Part shown: positions 51,385-59,651 of the stretch, piece after piece
Layout: the number at the start of each line of letters is the position of its first letter
Numbering within the stretch: position 1 is the first letter of the stretch
From: an uncultured Bryobacteraceae bacterium
GTDB lineage: Bacteria > Acidobacteriota > Terriglobia > Bryobacterales > Bryobacteraceae
Assembly: GCA_937924525.1 (NCBI GenBank)
Contig: CALDSU010000009.1
Coordinates: 124,001-188,000 of the forward strand
DNA length: 64,000 bases
Direction of reading: 5' to 3'
Program-made: the position numbers and the translations under genes
The notes under the pieces: generated by a model
Databases searched by the model: none
What the model saw: the letters and a program-made list of their open reading frames with translations, nothing else
Told to the model about the DNA's origin: nothing

Positions 51385-53763
51385 CTATTTGATCTCCCAC
51401 CGATCCACATCGACGTGGAATCCGGTCGCGAGTTTGTGCGTTCGATTCTCCACGCGGATTTCCGCCTTGTGGAGTCCCTCCTGGAAGTTGACCTCCATTC
51501 TTTGCTGCCATCGCACCTCCGGGTTGTAAAGATCAACCTCTCCGGTTTTACGTCCATCCAGCCACAAGGAGGCGATGCCCCGATTCGGCGCGCGCGTGAA
51601 CACGTAAACCAGCCGCCGGCCCCGAAAACAGAACGTCAGACGGGCGCCCGGATGCCCGCTGTAGGTGAGCGTGCCTCCGGAAGCGCCGGGCGACTGCGTA
51701 TCGTGCAGCCACGGTCCGCGGTAGCGGAACGCAGGGTGCGCATCGTCATAGCCGCCCGGTTCCAGCGTGATGGCGGGTAGCGGCCGCGGTTCGTTCCGCA
51801 CGGCGGCAACCTCCCAATCGGCGTGGCGGAATTCCGCCTCCAAGTAGCGCGCGGCGAACTCCCGGAGCGCGGGCGTATTCAACCGCAGCGGAGATTCCGG
51901 CGCCACCGCCCGGCGCACTCCGAGTTGTCGCAGGCACACGGCGATCTCCTCGGCGGAGCCCGCTTCTCGCAGGCGGCTTTCGAGCACTGGCGAATGCCAC
52001 GAGTTCGAGTAGGCGGGCGCGCGCAGTCCGGCGACGGAGTTGCCCGCGAGGAAGGCTGCCGGTTCTCCCGCGCGGTTCTGATTCAGCCAGTCGATCAGAC
52101 CGCGCGTGGGCGCCATCCGATCGCGGTAAGCGCGCCATTGCTGGGCGGGCGCGCCCGGATGCAGGGCGAAATCGCGGTGCAGCCAGCCGGAGGCAGGAAG
52201 GAAAGCGAAGTTGAGCGCCGCCAGAACGGCGGCGCACCACGACGCCACGCGGGCGGGCAGCAGCGCCAGCGAAGAAGCCACCAGCCCGCTGGCGAGGGGC
52301 AGCACAGGATAGAGGTACCGCACATTCGCCTGCCAGGCGAACGTGACGCCCACGTAGATCGCGATGGCGCCCAGCGCCACGCCGAGGCCGTGCGCCGCCG
52401 GCGTGGGGCGGCGCGCGGGGCTTCCCCGCCGGATCGCGGCTGCCCATCCCACGGCCGCCGGCATCACCAGGACCAGCCAGTGAAACCCGAACGCCCCGTC
52501 GCTCCCTTCAAAATAGCTGCTGGTGGAAAACGTCAAGCGGTACAGCGTGTCCCAGGACAGGCCTTCGGTGAAGCGGGCGTCGGCCAGCGGACGCGGGTCG
52601 AACAGGGGCGAGCGGAACAGACTGTTCGCGAACGGAAACACCGGGTTGCCGGTTCTCCACCAGGCGTTCAGATAGGGGACGCCGCCGGCAACCGTGCACC
52701 ATGCCGCGACGCTCACCCACGCGCGCCGCGGAGGCGCGAACATCGCCAACGCCGCCGGCACCAGCGGCAGGCTGCCGGTTTTGGCCGCCAGCGCGCAACC
52801 CGTCAGCCAGGCGAAGATCCGCCAATCGCCCCCTTCTCGCGCGCGCCAGCCCGCCTCGATCATGCCGAGCAGCATCAGCGCCCAGTAGTTTTCGACGTAC
52901 AGCGAGCCAGTCACCAGTTGGGTGAGCGGCGTCGTCGCCAGCAGCAGGGTGGCCAGGGCCGCCTGACGCGGGTTCGCCAGCCGCGCGGCGGTCGCGGCGG
53001 TCTGCGCCAGCAGGGCGAGGAAGAACCCGAAGTTGAGCAGCCGGCAGGCTGATTCGCCGCCGGTCAGGTAGACGGTGGTGAACGTCCAGTTGGCCCCCAT
53101 CGGCATGACGGCCCACAGGAACTCGCGGACATCGAACGGCCAGAGCCCGCGCCAGGCGACCGTGGCGGGAACCACCAGGTGCATGGCGAGCGCGTCCGGT
53201 CCGGCTTCCGGCTTCAGCGCCACCAGCAGGTGCGCCAGCAGGACGAACCCAAACGCGGCGTGCAGCCAGCCCGGTCCCGCATGCGCGGGGGCGGTGAGGC
53301 GGCGGAACAGCCGCCCGGCTTCGCGCCAGTCCGCCAGAACGGGCAGCAGGTGCAGCGCCGCGTGCAGCCAGGGACGGTTCACGGGGAGGAACGCCAGTAG
53401 CCCGGCCACCCAGGAATAGAAGCCCACGCCGACGATCCAGGCCAACAGGTCGTCACGACCGGTCAGCCGACGCCCGGCCAAGTACGCGGCCAGCGCGAAC
53501 AGCAGAGTCGCCCCTACCGCGACGGGGCCCACCCACCAGGCGGCGTAGGCGAGACCGCAAACCGACAAAACCGCGGTCCAGCGCCGGGGAGCAATCCGCC
53601 ACGCCAGCCCGGCCAGCGCCAGATACACCGTCGCGAACACCGCCAGCCGTTCCGCCCCGGTTGCGCTCCACGGCAGATCGGTATCCCGCCACCGGGCGGC
53701 GCATCCCCACAGCAGGCTCAGCGCCAGCAGGCCCATGGCCGCACGCGCGGCGCGCGCCATCAT
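51385..53763 (-). CDS. Multi-spanning membrane glycosyltransferase-like protein with C-terminal beta module
   Basis: 792 residues. About a dozen hydrophobic segments (LLALSLLWGCAARW, LPLASGLVASSLALLP) fill the first ~550 residues, with VYLTGGESACRLLNF and TGSLYVENYWALMLLGM in loops, in the manner of GT39/ArnT-type lipid-linked sugar transferases. The last ~200 residues are soluble; the end (LWLDGRKTGEVDLYNPEVRW, HKAEIRVENRTHKLATGF, VDVDRWEIK) reads like a carbohydrate-binding beta-sandwich. Its ATG overlaps the stop of the GT2-GtrA-methyltransferase gene (ATGA), so they probably work in one envelope-glycan pathway. Confidence 0.7.
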   Translation of the reverse strand: MMARAARAAMGLLALSLLWGCAARWRDTDLPWSATGAERLAVFATVYLALAGLAWRIAPRRWTAVLSVCGLAYAAWWVGPVAVGATLLFALAAYLAGRRLTGRDDLLAWIVGVGFYSWVAGLLAFLPVNRPWLHAALHLLPVLADWREAGRLFRRLTAPAHAGPGWLHAAFGFVLLAHLLVALKPEAGPDALAMHLVVPATVAWRGLWPFDVREFLWAVMPMGANWTFTTVYLTGGESACRLLNFGFFLALLAQTAATAARLANPRQAALATLLLATTPLTQLVTGSLYVENYWALMLLGMIEAGWRAREGGDWRIFAWLTGCALAAKTGSLPLVPAALAMFAPPRRAWVSVAAWCTVAGGVPYLNAWWRTGNPVFPFANSLFRSPLFDPRPLADARFTEGLSWDTLYRLTFSTSSYFEGSDGAFGFHWLVLVMPAAVGWAAAIRRGSPARRPTPAAHGLGVALGAIAIYVGVTFAWQANVRYLYPVLPLASGLVASSLALLPARVASWCAAVLAALNFAFLPASGWLHRDFALHPGAPAQQWRAYRDRMAPTRGLIDWLNQNRAGEPAAFLAGNSVAGLRAPAYSNSWHSPVLESRLREAGSAEEIAVCLRQLGVRRAVAPESPLRLNTPALREFAARYLEAEFRHADWEVAAVRNEPRPLPAITLEPGGYDDAHPAFRYRGPWLHDTQSPGASGGTLTYSGHPGARLTFCFRGRRLVYVFTRAPNRGIASLWLDGRKTGEVDLYNPEVRWQQRMEVNFQEGLHKAEIRVENRTHKLATGFHVDVDRWEIK

Positions 53764-55421
53764 GAGAGTTTCCGGGCCACCATCAGCCGCTGGGTAAAAA
53801 CAAGCGGCCACAGCACGGTTTCAAACAGAATCTGGCCGTGCTGCTCGACCGTGGCCGCCACCTCCGCGCGGGTCAGGGGACGCTCGTCGGGAAACGCCCA
53901 CACCCCGGCGGCCTCAGCCAGGGCGCGGGCGGCGCGGTAAAGCCAGGTCGGCGTGGGAAAGGAAATTACCGCGCAGCCTCCCGGGGCTAGCAACGCGAAA
54001 TGCCGTTCGATCACCCGCCGGGTCTCGGCGGGCGGAAAGTGTTCGATCAATCCGATGCTGAACGCCACGTCGGCGTCCAGCGCGGCGGGCGTGTCGCGGC
54101 AGTCGCCCAGGTGCAGCCGGACCTGGCCGAGACCGTTCACCCGCCGCCGCAGGATCTCGAGCCCATAGGCGTTCGAGTCGATGACGTGATATTCCCGCGG
54201 CCGCAACTTCCGGACTACCGCCGGCAGGAACGCGCTGCCCGCGCCCCCCAATTCGGCGACGCGCGCCGCGGAAGGCGCGTAGCGTTCCAGCGCGCGCAGC
54301 AACACCCGTTGGGTGTAGCGCCGGGTGAGCCGCGCGGTCCAGGGCGTCGAGCGATAATAATGGTCCCAGTCGGTCGCCCCGCCCGGCTTTCCGCGGCGAA
54401 TGAACACAAAGTCGCGCTGAATGGCGAAGTTCGCCAGGAACAGCACAGACTCCGCCAGCAGCTTGGCGCCCATGACGGGCAGCGCGGCGTACCCGGTCAG
54501 TAATTGAATCAAGGCATACGAAGCGGTTCCGCTCGCCGCCACCAGCGCGAGATACCTCGGCAGGGTCACGCGATGGCTCTCCCGAGAGAGAAACACCGCC
54601 CGCCGCGCCCCGCCGTAGTTCACCACCACCCCCGCGGCGCGCGCCGCCACTTGCGAGCCGGCCACGTGTCCCGTCGCGCCGAACGTCAGCAGGAAAACCA
54701 GGTTGTCCACCGCCGCCGTCACTAGCGCGAGCAGGCTGAATCGCAGCAACACGAACGACACCCGCATCGAGTCGAGCAACGGGTTGAAATGCGATCCGGG
54801 ATTGCCCGGTTCGTACAGCGTACGGATGGGCACCTCCCGCACGGCGCAACCCAGGTGCCGGGCGGCGATCAGCATGTCCAACTCAAATTCATAGCCTGTC
54901 GAGCGGACCCGCAGCAGCGCCGGCAGCAGCGCTTTGGGCACGCCGCGCAGACCGGTCTGCGTGTCGGTCAGCGGCTGTCCCAGCAGCGCGCGCACGGCGA
55001 GCGCGGCCACTCGGTTGCCCCAGCGGCTCCGCCAGGGCGCCGCACCCCGGAACGACCGCGCGCCCAGCACCAGCCGCGCCGGTTCCTCGCGCAGACGTTC
55101 CGCCACGCGCCGTACATCTTCGGGCGCATGCTGCCCGTCGGCGTCGGCGGTGACCACGCCGGCCAGGTCCGGAAGCGCGCAGAGGGCGTGGTTGAAACCC
55201 GTCTTTAGCGCGGCGCCCTTGCCCAGGTTGACGGCGTGCCGCACCACCGTAACTCCGGGCAGCGCGGCAACCTCGGCGAAGACGGCGGCGTAGTCCGGTC
55301 CGCTCCCGTCGTCCACGACAATGACGGCGGCGAATGCCGGTCCCGCCAGCGCGGTCACCACGTCCACCAGGGCGCGCCCCGGCCGGTACGCCGGAATCAC
55401 CACTGCCACCGCCTGCGCCAT
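53760..55421 (-). CDS. GT2 glycosyltransferase - GtrA-like membrane domain - methyltransferase fusion
   Basis: 553 residues in three parts. Residues 1 to about 215 are a polyprenol-phosphate sugar synthase of the DPM1 type: VVIPAYRP, VVDDGSG (36-42), NLGKGAALKTGF, TADADGQH (91-98), DTQTGLRG (153-160). Residues ~222-341 are a GtrA-like four-helix flippase (LLALVTAAVDNLVFLLTF, RDFVFIRRG). Residues ~375-553 are a class I methyltransferase with motif I VAELGGAGSAFLP (388-400) and SIGLIEHFPP. GT2-GtrA pairs load and flip polyprenyl-phosphate sugars; the added methyltransferase suggests methylation in the same pathway. The ATG at 55421 excludes a non-conserved leader. Confidence 0.86.
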   Translation of the reverse strand: MAQAVAVVIPAYRPGRALVDVVTALAGPAFAAVIVVDDGSGPDYAAVFAEVAALPGVTVVRHAVNLGKGAALKTGFNHALCALPDLAGVVTADADGQHAPEDVRRVAERLREEPARLVLGARSFRGAAPWRSRWGNRVAALAVRALLGQPLTDTQTGLRGVPKALLPALLRVRSTGYEFELDMLIAARHLGCAVREVPIRTLYEPGNPGSHFNPLLDSMRVSFVLLRFSLLALVTAAVDNLVFLLTFGATGHVAGSQVAARAAGVVVNYGGARRAVFLSRESHRVTLPRYLALVAASGTASYALIQLLTGYAALPVMGAKLLAESVLFLANFAIQRDFVFIRRGKPGGATDWDHYYRSTPWTARLTRRYTQRVLLRALERYAPSAARVAELGGAGSAFLPAVVRKLRPREYHVIDSNAYGLEILRRRVNGLGQVRLHLGDCRDTPAALDADVAFSIGLIEHFPPAETRRVIERHFALLAPGGCAVISFPTPTWLYRAARALAEAAGVWAFPDERPLTRAEVAATVEQHGQILFETVLWPLVFTQRLMVARKLS

Positions 55422-55502
55422 CTTTATGCATGGTACTGCCCGGCAAGCCTTCCGGGAACCGGCGTGATACACTCGCTTCTCACGCCGGAAAGGCGGCGGC
55501 GC

Positions 55503-56873
55503 ATGGCGGCGGAAGTCACGGAAATCGTTTCCCGGATGGACCGGCTCTACGAATACGACCGCGAGCCGGTCGCCGAATCCAAGCTCCAGTCGGGCGGCCG
55601 CTTCGCGGGCCTGTTCGCGGGCGAGCACGTCGCCGCCACCGAATTCGTGATCGGCGCGTTCTTCGTCTTGCATGGGGTGCGCGCCGCCGATCTGTTCCTG
55701 GGGTTGCTGCTGGGCAACGCGCTGGCGGTGCTCTCGTGGACGTTCATCTGCGCCCCCATCGCCGTGCGGACGCGCCTCACGCTTTACTGGTATCTGCGGC
55801 CGATCCTGGGATCGGGATTGACCGCGGCGTACAACGTGCTCAACGCGCTCCTGTTCTGCGTGCTGGCGGGAGCCATGATCTCGGTGTCGTCAACCGCCGT
55901 GTGCTCGGTCGCGGGTCTGGCCACCCCCGCCCCCACGGATGTATGGCCCGCCAGCCTGTCCTGGGTCCTGGTGACGTTTGCGATCGGCGTTCTGTTTACG
56001 CTGCTGGCGATCCTTGGCTTCGAGGGGCTCAGCCGCTTCGCGTCGGTCTGCTCGCCGTGGCTGTTCGTCATCTTTGTGGCCGGCGCGGTGGGAGTGATGC
56101 CGCGCCTCGGCGTGCAGCCCGACTTCCGCAACTTCTGGCAGGTGGCCGAAACACGCATCTGGAACGGAGTTCCCTCCCCGGGGCAGGAGCCGTTCGGCCT
56201 CTGGCACATCGTGTTTTTCGCCTGGTTCGCCAACCTGGCCATGCACATCGGCCTCAGCGACCTGGCGCTGTTCCGCTACGCGCGCAGTTGGAAGTACGGC
56301 TTGTGGTCGGCCTGTGGCATGTACCCTGGCCATATGCTGGCGTGGATCTGTTCGGGCATCATGATGGCGGCCATCAACCGCGAGGTGAACCCTGGCCTGA
56401 TGGCGTACGCGTGCGCGGGCCTGGCGGGCGCGATCGCCGTGATGATCGCCGGATGGACCACGGCGAACCCGACGCTCTACCGCGCAGGACTCGCGCTCCA
56501 GTCGGTCACGCACAATACCGCGCGTTGGAAGGTGACCGCCGCCGCGGGTCTGGCTACCGCAGCCATCGCCTGTTTCCCGGTCGTCTTTCTGAAGCTGCTC
56601 GATTACGTCGCCATTTATGGCCTGACGCTAATGCCCGTCGGCGCGATCGCGTTCGCCGAGCACTGGATCCTGCCGCGGCTGGGAGCGGAGCCCGAACCCG
56701 CCCGCCGCCGCGGCTGGCTGGTGAATCCCCTCGCGCTGGCGGTGTGGGCCGGCACGCTGCTGTTTTGTTACTGGCTGCCGCTGCACCTGTTCTTCAAATG
56801 GCTTCCCGGATACCTGGCGGCGACCGTGGCTTACTGCGGTTTGCGCCTGCTGGAAAGGAGAACCAAGGCGTGA
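55503..56873 (+). CDS. NCS1-family permease (cytosine/purine/allantoin type)
   Basis: 456-residue membrane protein with twelve hydrophobic segments. LFAGEHVAATEFVIGAFFVL, LFLGLLLGNALAVLSW, TRLTLYWYLRPILGSGLT and NPTLYRAGLALQSV follow the NCS1 nucleobase/hydantoin transporter plan. Substrate not readable. A TACACT hexamer lies 29 bases before the ATG. It is divergent from the glycosyltransferase fusion and coupled by GTGA overlap to a 59-residue membrane protein. Confidence 0.78.
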   Translation: MAAEVTEIVSRMDRLYEYDREPVAESKLQSGGRFAGLFAGEHVAATEFVIGAFFVLHGVRAADLFLGLLLGNALAVLSWTFICAPIAVRTRLTLYWYLRPILGSGLTAAYNVLNALLFCVLAGAMISVSSTAVCSVAGLATPAPTDVWPASLSWVLVTFAIGVLFTLLAILGFEGLSRFASVCSPWLFVIFVAGAVGVMPRLGVQPDFRNFWQVAETRIWNGVPSPGQEPFGLWHIVFFAWFANLAMHIGLSDLALFRYARSWKYGLWSACGMYPGHMLAWICSGIMMAAINREVNPGLMAYACAGLAGAIAVMIAGWTTANPTLYRAGLALQSVTHNTARWKVTAAAGLATAAIACFPVVFLKLLDYVAIYGLTLMPVGAIAFAEHWILPRLGAEPEPARRRGWLVNPLALAVWAGTLLFCYWLPLHLFFKWLPGYLAATVAYCGLRLLERRTKA

Positions 56874-57049
56874 CCAGACTCCTGCCCGCCGCCGGTCTCG
56901 CCAGCCTCCTGGCCGGCCTGGCTACACCCTTCCTGCACTGGCACGGCGTGCTCAGCGAGAACCAGTTCAAGCAGGCGCTGCTGGTCTGCTCGCTGGCCTG
57001 GTTCGTGCTGGCGCCCCTGTGGCTCGTCCGCCGCCAGCGGCAGCCTTAA
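56870..57049 (+). CDS. 59-residue two-helix membrane protein coupled to the permease
   Basis: Starts at a GTG overlapping the permease stop (GTGA) with AAAGGAG about 9 bases upstream. Two hydrophobic stretches (LLPAAGLASLLAGLATPFL and ALLVCSLAWFVLAPLWLV) flank a short loop, with a basic C-terminal end. The tight coupling suggests a small partner of the permease. I do not recognise the family. Confidence 0.6.
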   Translation: MTRLLPAAGLASLLAGLATPFLHWHGVLSENQFKQALLVCSLAWFVLAPLWLVRRQRQP

Positions 57050-57148
57050 CCTTCCGCCAACGCGTGCAACCCGCGCCGGGCTTCCCGCGGAGGGCTGTTT
57101 CCCCGACCATGTGGCGTTGGCCGCCCGCACGCGGCCCGGGAGAGACTC

Positions 57149-57295
57149 ATGCGGTGGCGTTCGATTCTGTTTCTGGCGAGCGCGCTCGCGGCGGCCAACC
57201 CGCTGCGCGCCCAAACTTGGGGTCCAACCCCGGGGCGCGGCGCTCGCAAACCGGTTTGTCCGCCTGGAATTCGCGCCGGGCGGCAATCGGGTTGA
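57149..57295 (+). pseudogene. Frameshifted remnant of an exported protein
   Basis: An ATG opens a good signal peptide (SILFLASALAAANPLRAQ), but the frame loses sense after about 22 residues. Another frame over the same bases continues ANRFVRLEFAPGG, a phrase typical of the first strand of secreted glycosidase-like or DUF proteins, and a third then reads MIDRASGDAL. This looks like a secreted protein gene broken by frameshifts. Confidence 0.42.
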
Positions 57296-57300
57296 GCGCG

Positions 57301-57660
57301 ATGATCGATCGCGCGAGCGGCGATGCCCTCAGCGGCCTACGGACGGCAAGCCTCATGTATTTCGGCACCCTGAAGGTGGGCACGGTGCTCGACGCCGCCG
57401 CAGGGGCGGAATTCCGCTCGGCGGTGGCCATGCTCGCAGACCACGCGCTTGGCGATGAAGGCGCCGACCTGGTCATTACGAACCAATCCCTTCCCCCGTG
57501 GCAGGAGGCGTTTCGCCAGGCCGGCTTTCGCCGCCGGCCCTCCAACTACGTGTTCGCGGGGTCCCTGGCGTTGGTCAAAGCCCGGTCGCCGACGGACTGG
57601 TGCAACTGGTTCGCGGAGATGGCGATGGACGACTGCACCTTTGAATCTGAAATGCGGGCT
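57301..57660 (+). pseudogene. Probable remnant of a GNAT-type acetyltransferase
   Basis: The open frame to 57777 contains ADLVITNQSLPPWQEAFRQA, FRRRPSNYVFAGSLAL and DWCNWFAEMAMDDCTF, a pattern I associate with the C-terminal end of GNAT/FemAB-like proteins in this phylum (N-Q-S, W, then S-N-F/Y-x-F-A). The N-terminal half with the acetyl-CoA loop is missing and the frame runs on into low-complexity text. A decayed copy is more likely than a gene. Confidence 0.38.
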
Positions 57661-57887
57661 GGTCTGGTTGCATCCTCGTGTCTTGCGTGCCCGCCTGGTT
57701 GCTGTCCGCCCGGTCGGGGTGCGCTCTCGCCGTGCCGTGGCGCGAACGGGGATGCGGCCTGGCGGCCCGGCTCGTGACCCGAGCATACACCGTCCAGACG
57801 CCGGACGGGGGCCGGCCGGGCGGCGGAGTTGAAATCCCGTTACGCGCCGGCAGGGTGCTCCGCCCGCGTCCCGCGAAGCTTGCCGCG

Positions 57888-58601
57888 TTAGTCTGAGATC
57901 GCCAGTTCTCCCGGCACGATCGGCCGCGTGCGCGGCAGCCGTCCCCGGTACGCGAGGCGGCCCATCAAGGCGAGGACGCCCGCAAAGATCACCAGCTTCC
58001 CCAGGTCGTAGGCGAAGCCGGCGGGGAACAGTTTCCACATCAGCCAGAGCAAAGGCTGGGCGACGCAGACCGCCCACACGGTCCCATAGAAGTAGCGCCG
58101 CTCGTGCCCTTCGCCCTTGGTGGACGGTTTGACGCGCGGCAGCTTGCCCAGCGCGCCCAGCACCCAGATCAGGCCCGCCAGGGGGAAGTACGCCACATCG
58201 TAGATCTGGCGCAGTTGCCAGCGGCCCGTGGCCAGCGCGCCGATCAATCCCGCCAGGTTCAGCGTGACGAAGGTGAGGGCGGCGCTCCAGGCGAACGTGT
58301 AGCAGACGCGGCGGTAGAGCGGATTGGGTTTGTCTTCGACGAAACGGATGATGTAGGGTCTCGGCTCCACGCCGGGCAGACGGCCGCGCAGTCCGGCGAT
58401 GCCGGTCGCCAGCAGCACCGCGCCCAGCCAGAGCGCCATCCGGTGGTCGAAACCGCGCGCGAACAGGTCGAAGGTCAGCGGTCCCGGGGCGATGAAGAAG
58501 ACAAAGATCCAGATCGGCCAGTGCGCCAGGCGGTACACGACCGTGTTGCGGTCGCGCAGTTTGCGGGCGCTGGCCAGTTCCACCGGGATTTCGGCGTGCA
58601 T
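57888..58601 (-). CDS. Integral membrane protein of unknown function
   Basis: 237 residues with six or so hydrophobic segments (LAHWPIWIFVFFIAPGPL, WLGAVLLATGIAGL, LTFVTLNLAGLIGALA, VAYFPLAGLIWVLGAL, YDLGKLVIFAGVLALM). There is a conserved-looking loop PRPYIIRFVEDKPNPLYRR. The ATG at 58601 is preferred to one at 58640 because the extra residues are not membrane-like or conserved. I do not recognise the family. It is followed by no close gene on its strand. Confidence 0.66.
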   Translation of the reverse strand: MHAEIPVELASARKLRDRNTVVYRLAHWPIWIFVFFIAPGPLTFDLFARGFDHRMALWLGAVLLATGIAGLRGRLPGVEPRPYIIRFVEDKPNPLYRRVCYTFAWSAALTFVTLNLAGLIGALATGRWQLRQIYDVAYFPLAGLIWVLGALGKLPRVKPSTKGEGHERRYFYGTVWAVCVAQPLLWLMWKLFPAGFAYDLGKLVIFAGVLALMGRLAYRGRLPRTRPIVPGELAISD

Positions 58602-58650
58602 TGGTTTTCGAGTGTCGCACACGGCCGCGCGCGGGTTCAACCGCAGCGCG

Positions 58651-59550
58651 CTAGGTGCGCACTGGCGCGCCGAACGCCTCCAGGAACAGCCGCCGGTTCT
58701 CGGTCACCTGGTCTTTGTGCTTGGGGAACATTCCCACAATCACGGCGTCGTGCGGCTTGGCGGAGGCGGCCACCAGGCGCAGCGCGTCCCGCATGTCCGC
58801 GGGAGTGGAACACAGCCGCGACGCGCCGTAGACCTTGAAAATCAAGCACTGGCGCGAGGTGCGGGCGACCCGGCGGAGCATCGCCTCGCGGTCGGGGTCA
58901 TAAAAATGCGAACCGGGCGGACGCACGCCGTGTCCGGCAAGCCGCGCGGCGTCTTGCTTGGGCCGGCTGAGGTTGTAGAGGCTGGTCAGGTAGAAATCCA
59001 CGTCCCAACCGCGCTCCTCGACCCAGTCGATGACCTCCGGAAGGTGGGTCGCCAGCCCCACGCGCAAGCCTGTATCACGAATCCGCCGGAGCGTTTCCCG
59101 GGCCTCCGCGATCCGGCCCGCGGCCCACAGGCGGTCCGTCATGGCGCCGTGGAGGTAGATGGCGATGGGCTTCTGCGCCGCCAGATCCTGAATATGGCGG
59201 GGAATATCGGCCAGTTCCGACGCGGTTTGCGCAATCCACTGGATGCGGCCGCCCTCGTTGCGGTACTCGCGCAACAGGCGCTGGATGTGGCGGTCGCCGC
59301 GCGACTGCCAGGTGTTGATCCCGGCGCGTTCGCAGTCCGCCAACAGCCGCTTGACGTTGGCGGCGGAGAAATAATCCATCATCTCGCGGCTGAGCTCGTC
59401 GCTCACGTGCGAGTTGCCGCTGATGGGATTGCCGCCCACGATCAGGCGGGAGACCCGGTGCGGGCCGAAGGGAACCAGGGGAAAGCCCGCCGCCGGCGCG
59501 GGCGCCGCGGGCGCCACCGCCATCAGTTGCCGCCGCGTCAGGTTCGTCAT
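58651..59550 (-). CDS. Tat-exported aldo/keto reductase-like TIM-barrel protein
   Basis: 299 residues. MTNLTRRQLMAVAPAAPAPAAG is a twin-arginine leader. The barrel starts VSRLIVGGNPISGNSHV, then LLADCERAGINTWQS, IAIYLHGAMTDRLW, RIRDTGLRVGLATHLPEVIDWV and AVIVGMFPKHKDQVTEN. This follows the aldo/keto reductase plan, but the Tyr/Lys/His catalytic set is not clear, so it may not be a reductase. One more normally cytosolic fold with an export signal. It is divergent from the ggt gene. Confidence 0.72.
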   Translation of the reverse strand: MTNLTRRQLMAVAPAAPAPAAGFPLVPFGPHRVSRLIVGGNPISGNSHVSDELSREMMDYFSAANVKRLLADCERAGINTWQSRGDRHIQRLLREYRNEGGRIQWIAQTASELADIPRHIQDLAAQKPIAIYLHGAMTDRLWAAGRIAEARETLRRIRDTGLRVGLATHLPEVIDWVEERGWDVDFYLTSLYNLSRPKQDAARLAGHGVRPPGSHFYDPDREAMLRRVARTSRQCLIFKVYGASRLCSTPADMRDALRLVAASAKPHDAVIVGMFPKHKDQVTENRRLFLEAFGAPVRT

Positions 59551-59607
59551 CGCCTGCCTCCGTCCTGCTCTTTAAGCTAGGCCCTCCGGCCGCCCGTCGC
59601 AACGGTG

Positions 59608-59613
59608 TATACT
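59608..59613 (+). promoter_or_regulatory. -10-like hexamer TATACT
   Basis: TATACT 38 bases before the ggt ATG, with CCAGGAG in the leader. This is the ordinary long-leader arrangement, in contrast to the short-leader sites elsewhere. Confidence 0.4.
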
Positions 59614-59651
59614 CGCCTCAAATCGCCATTCCACCAGGAGGCACGCTTCCC

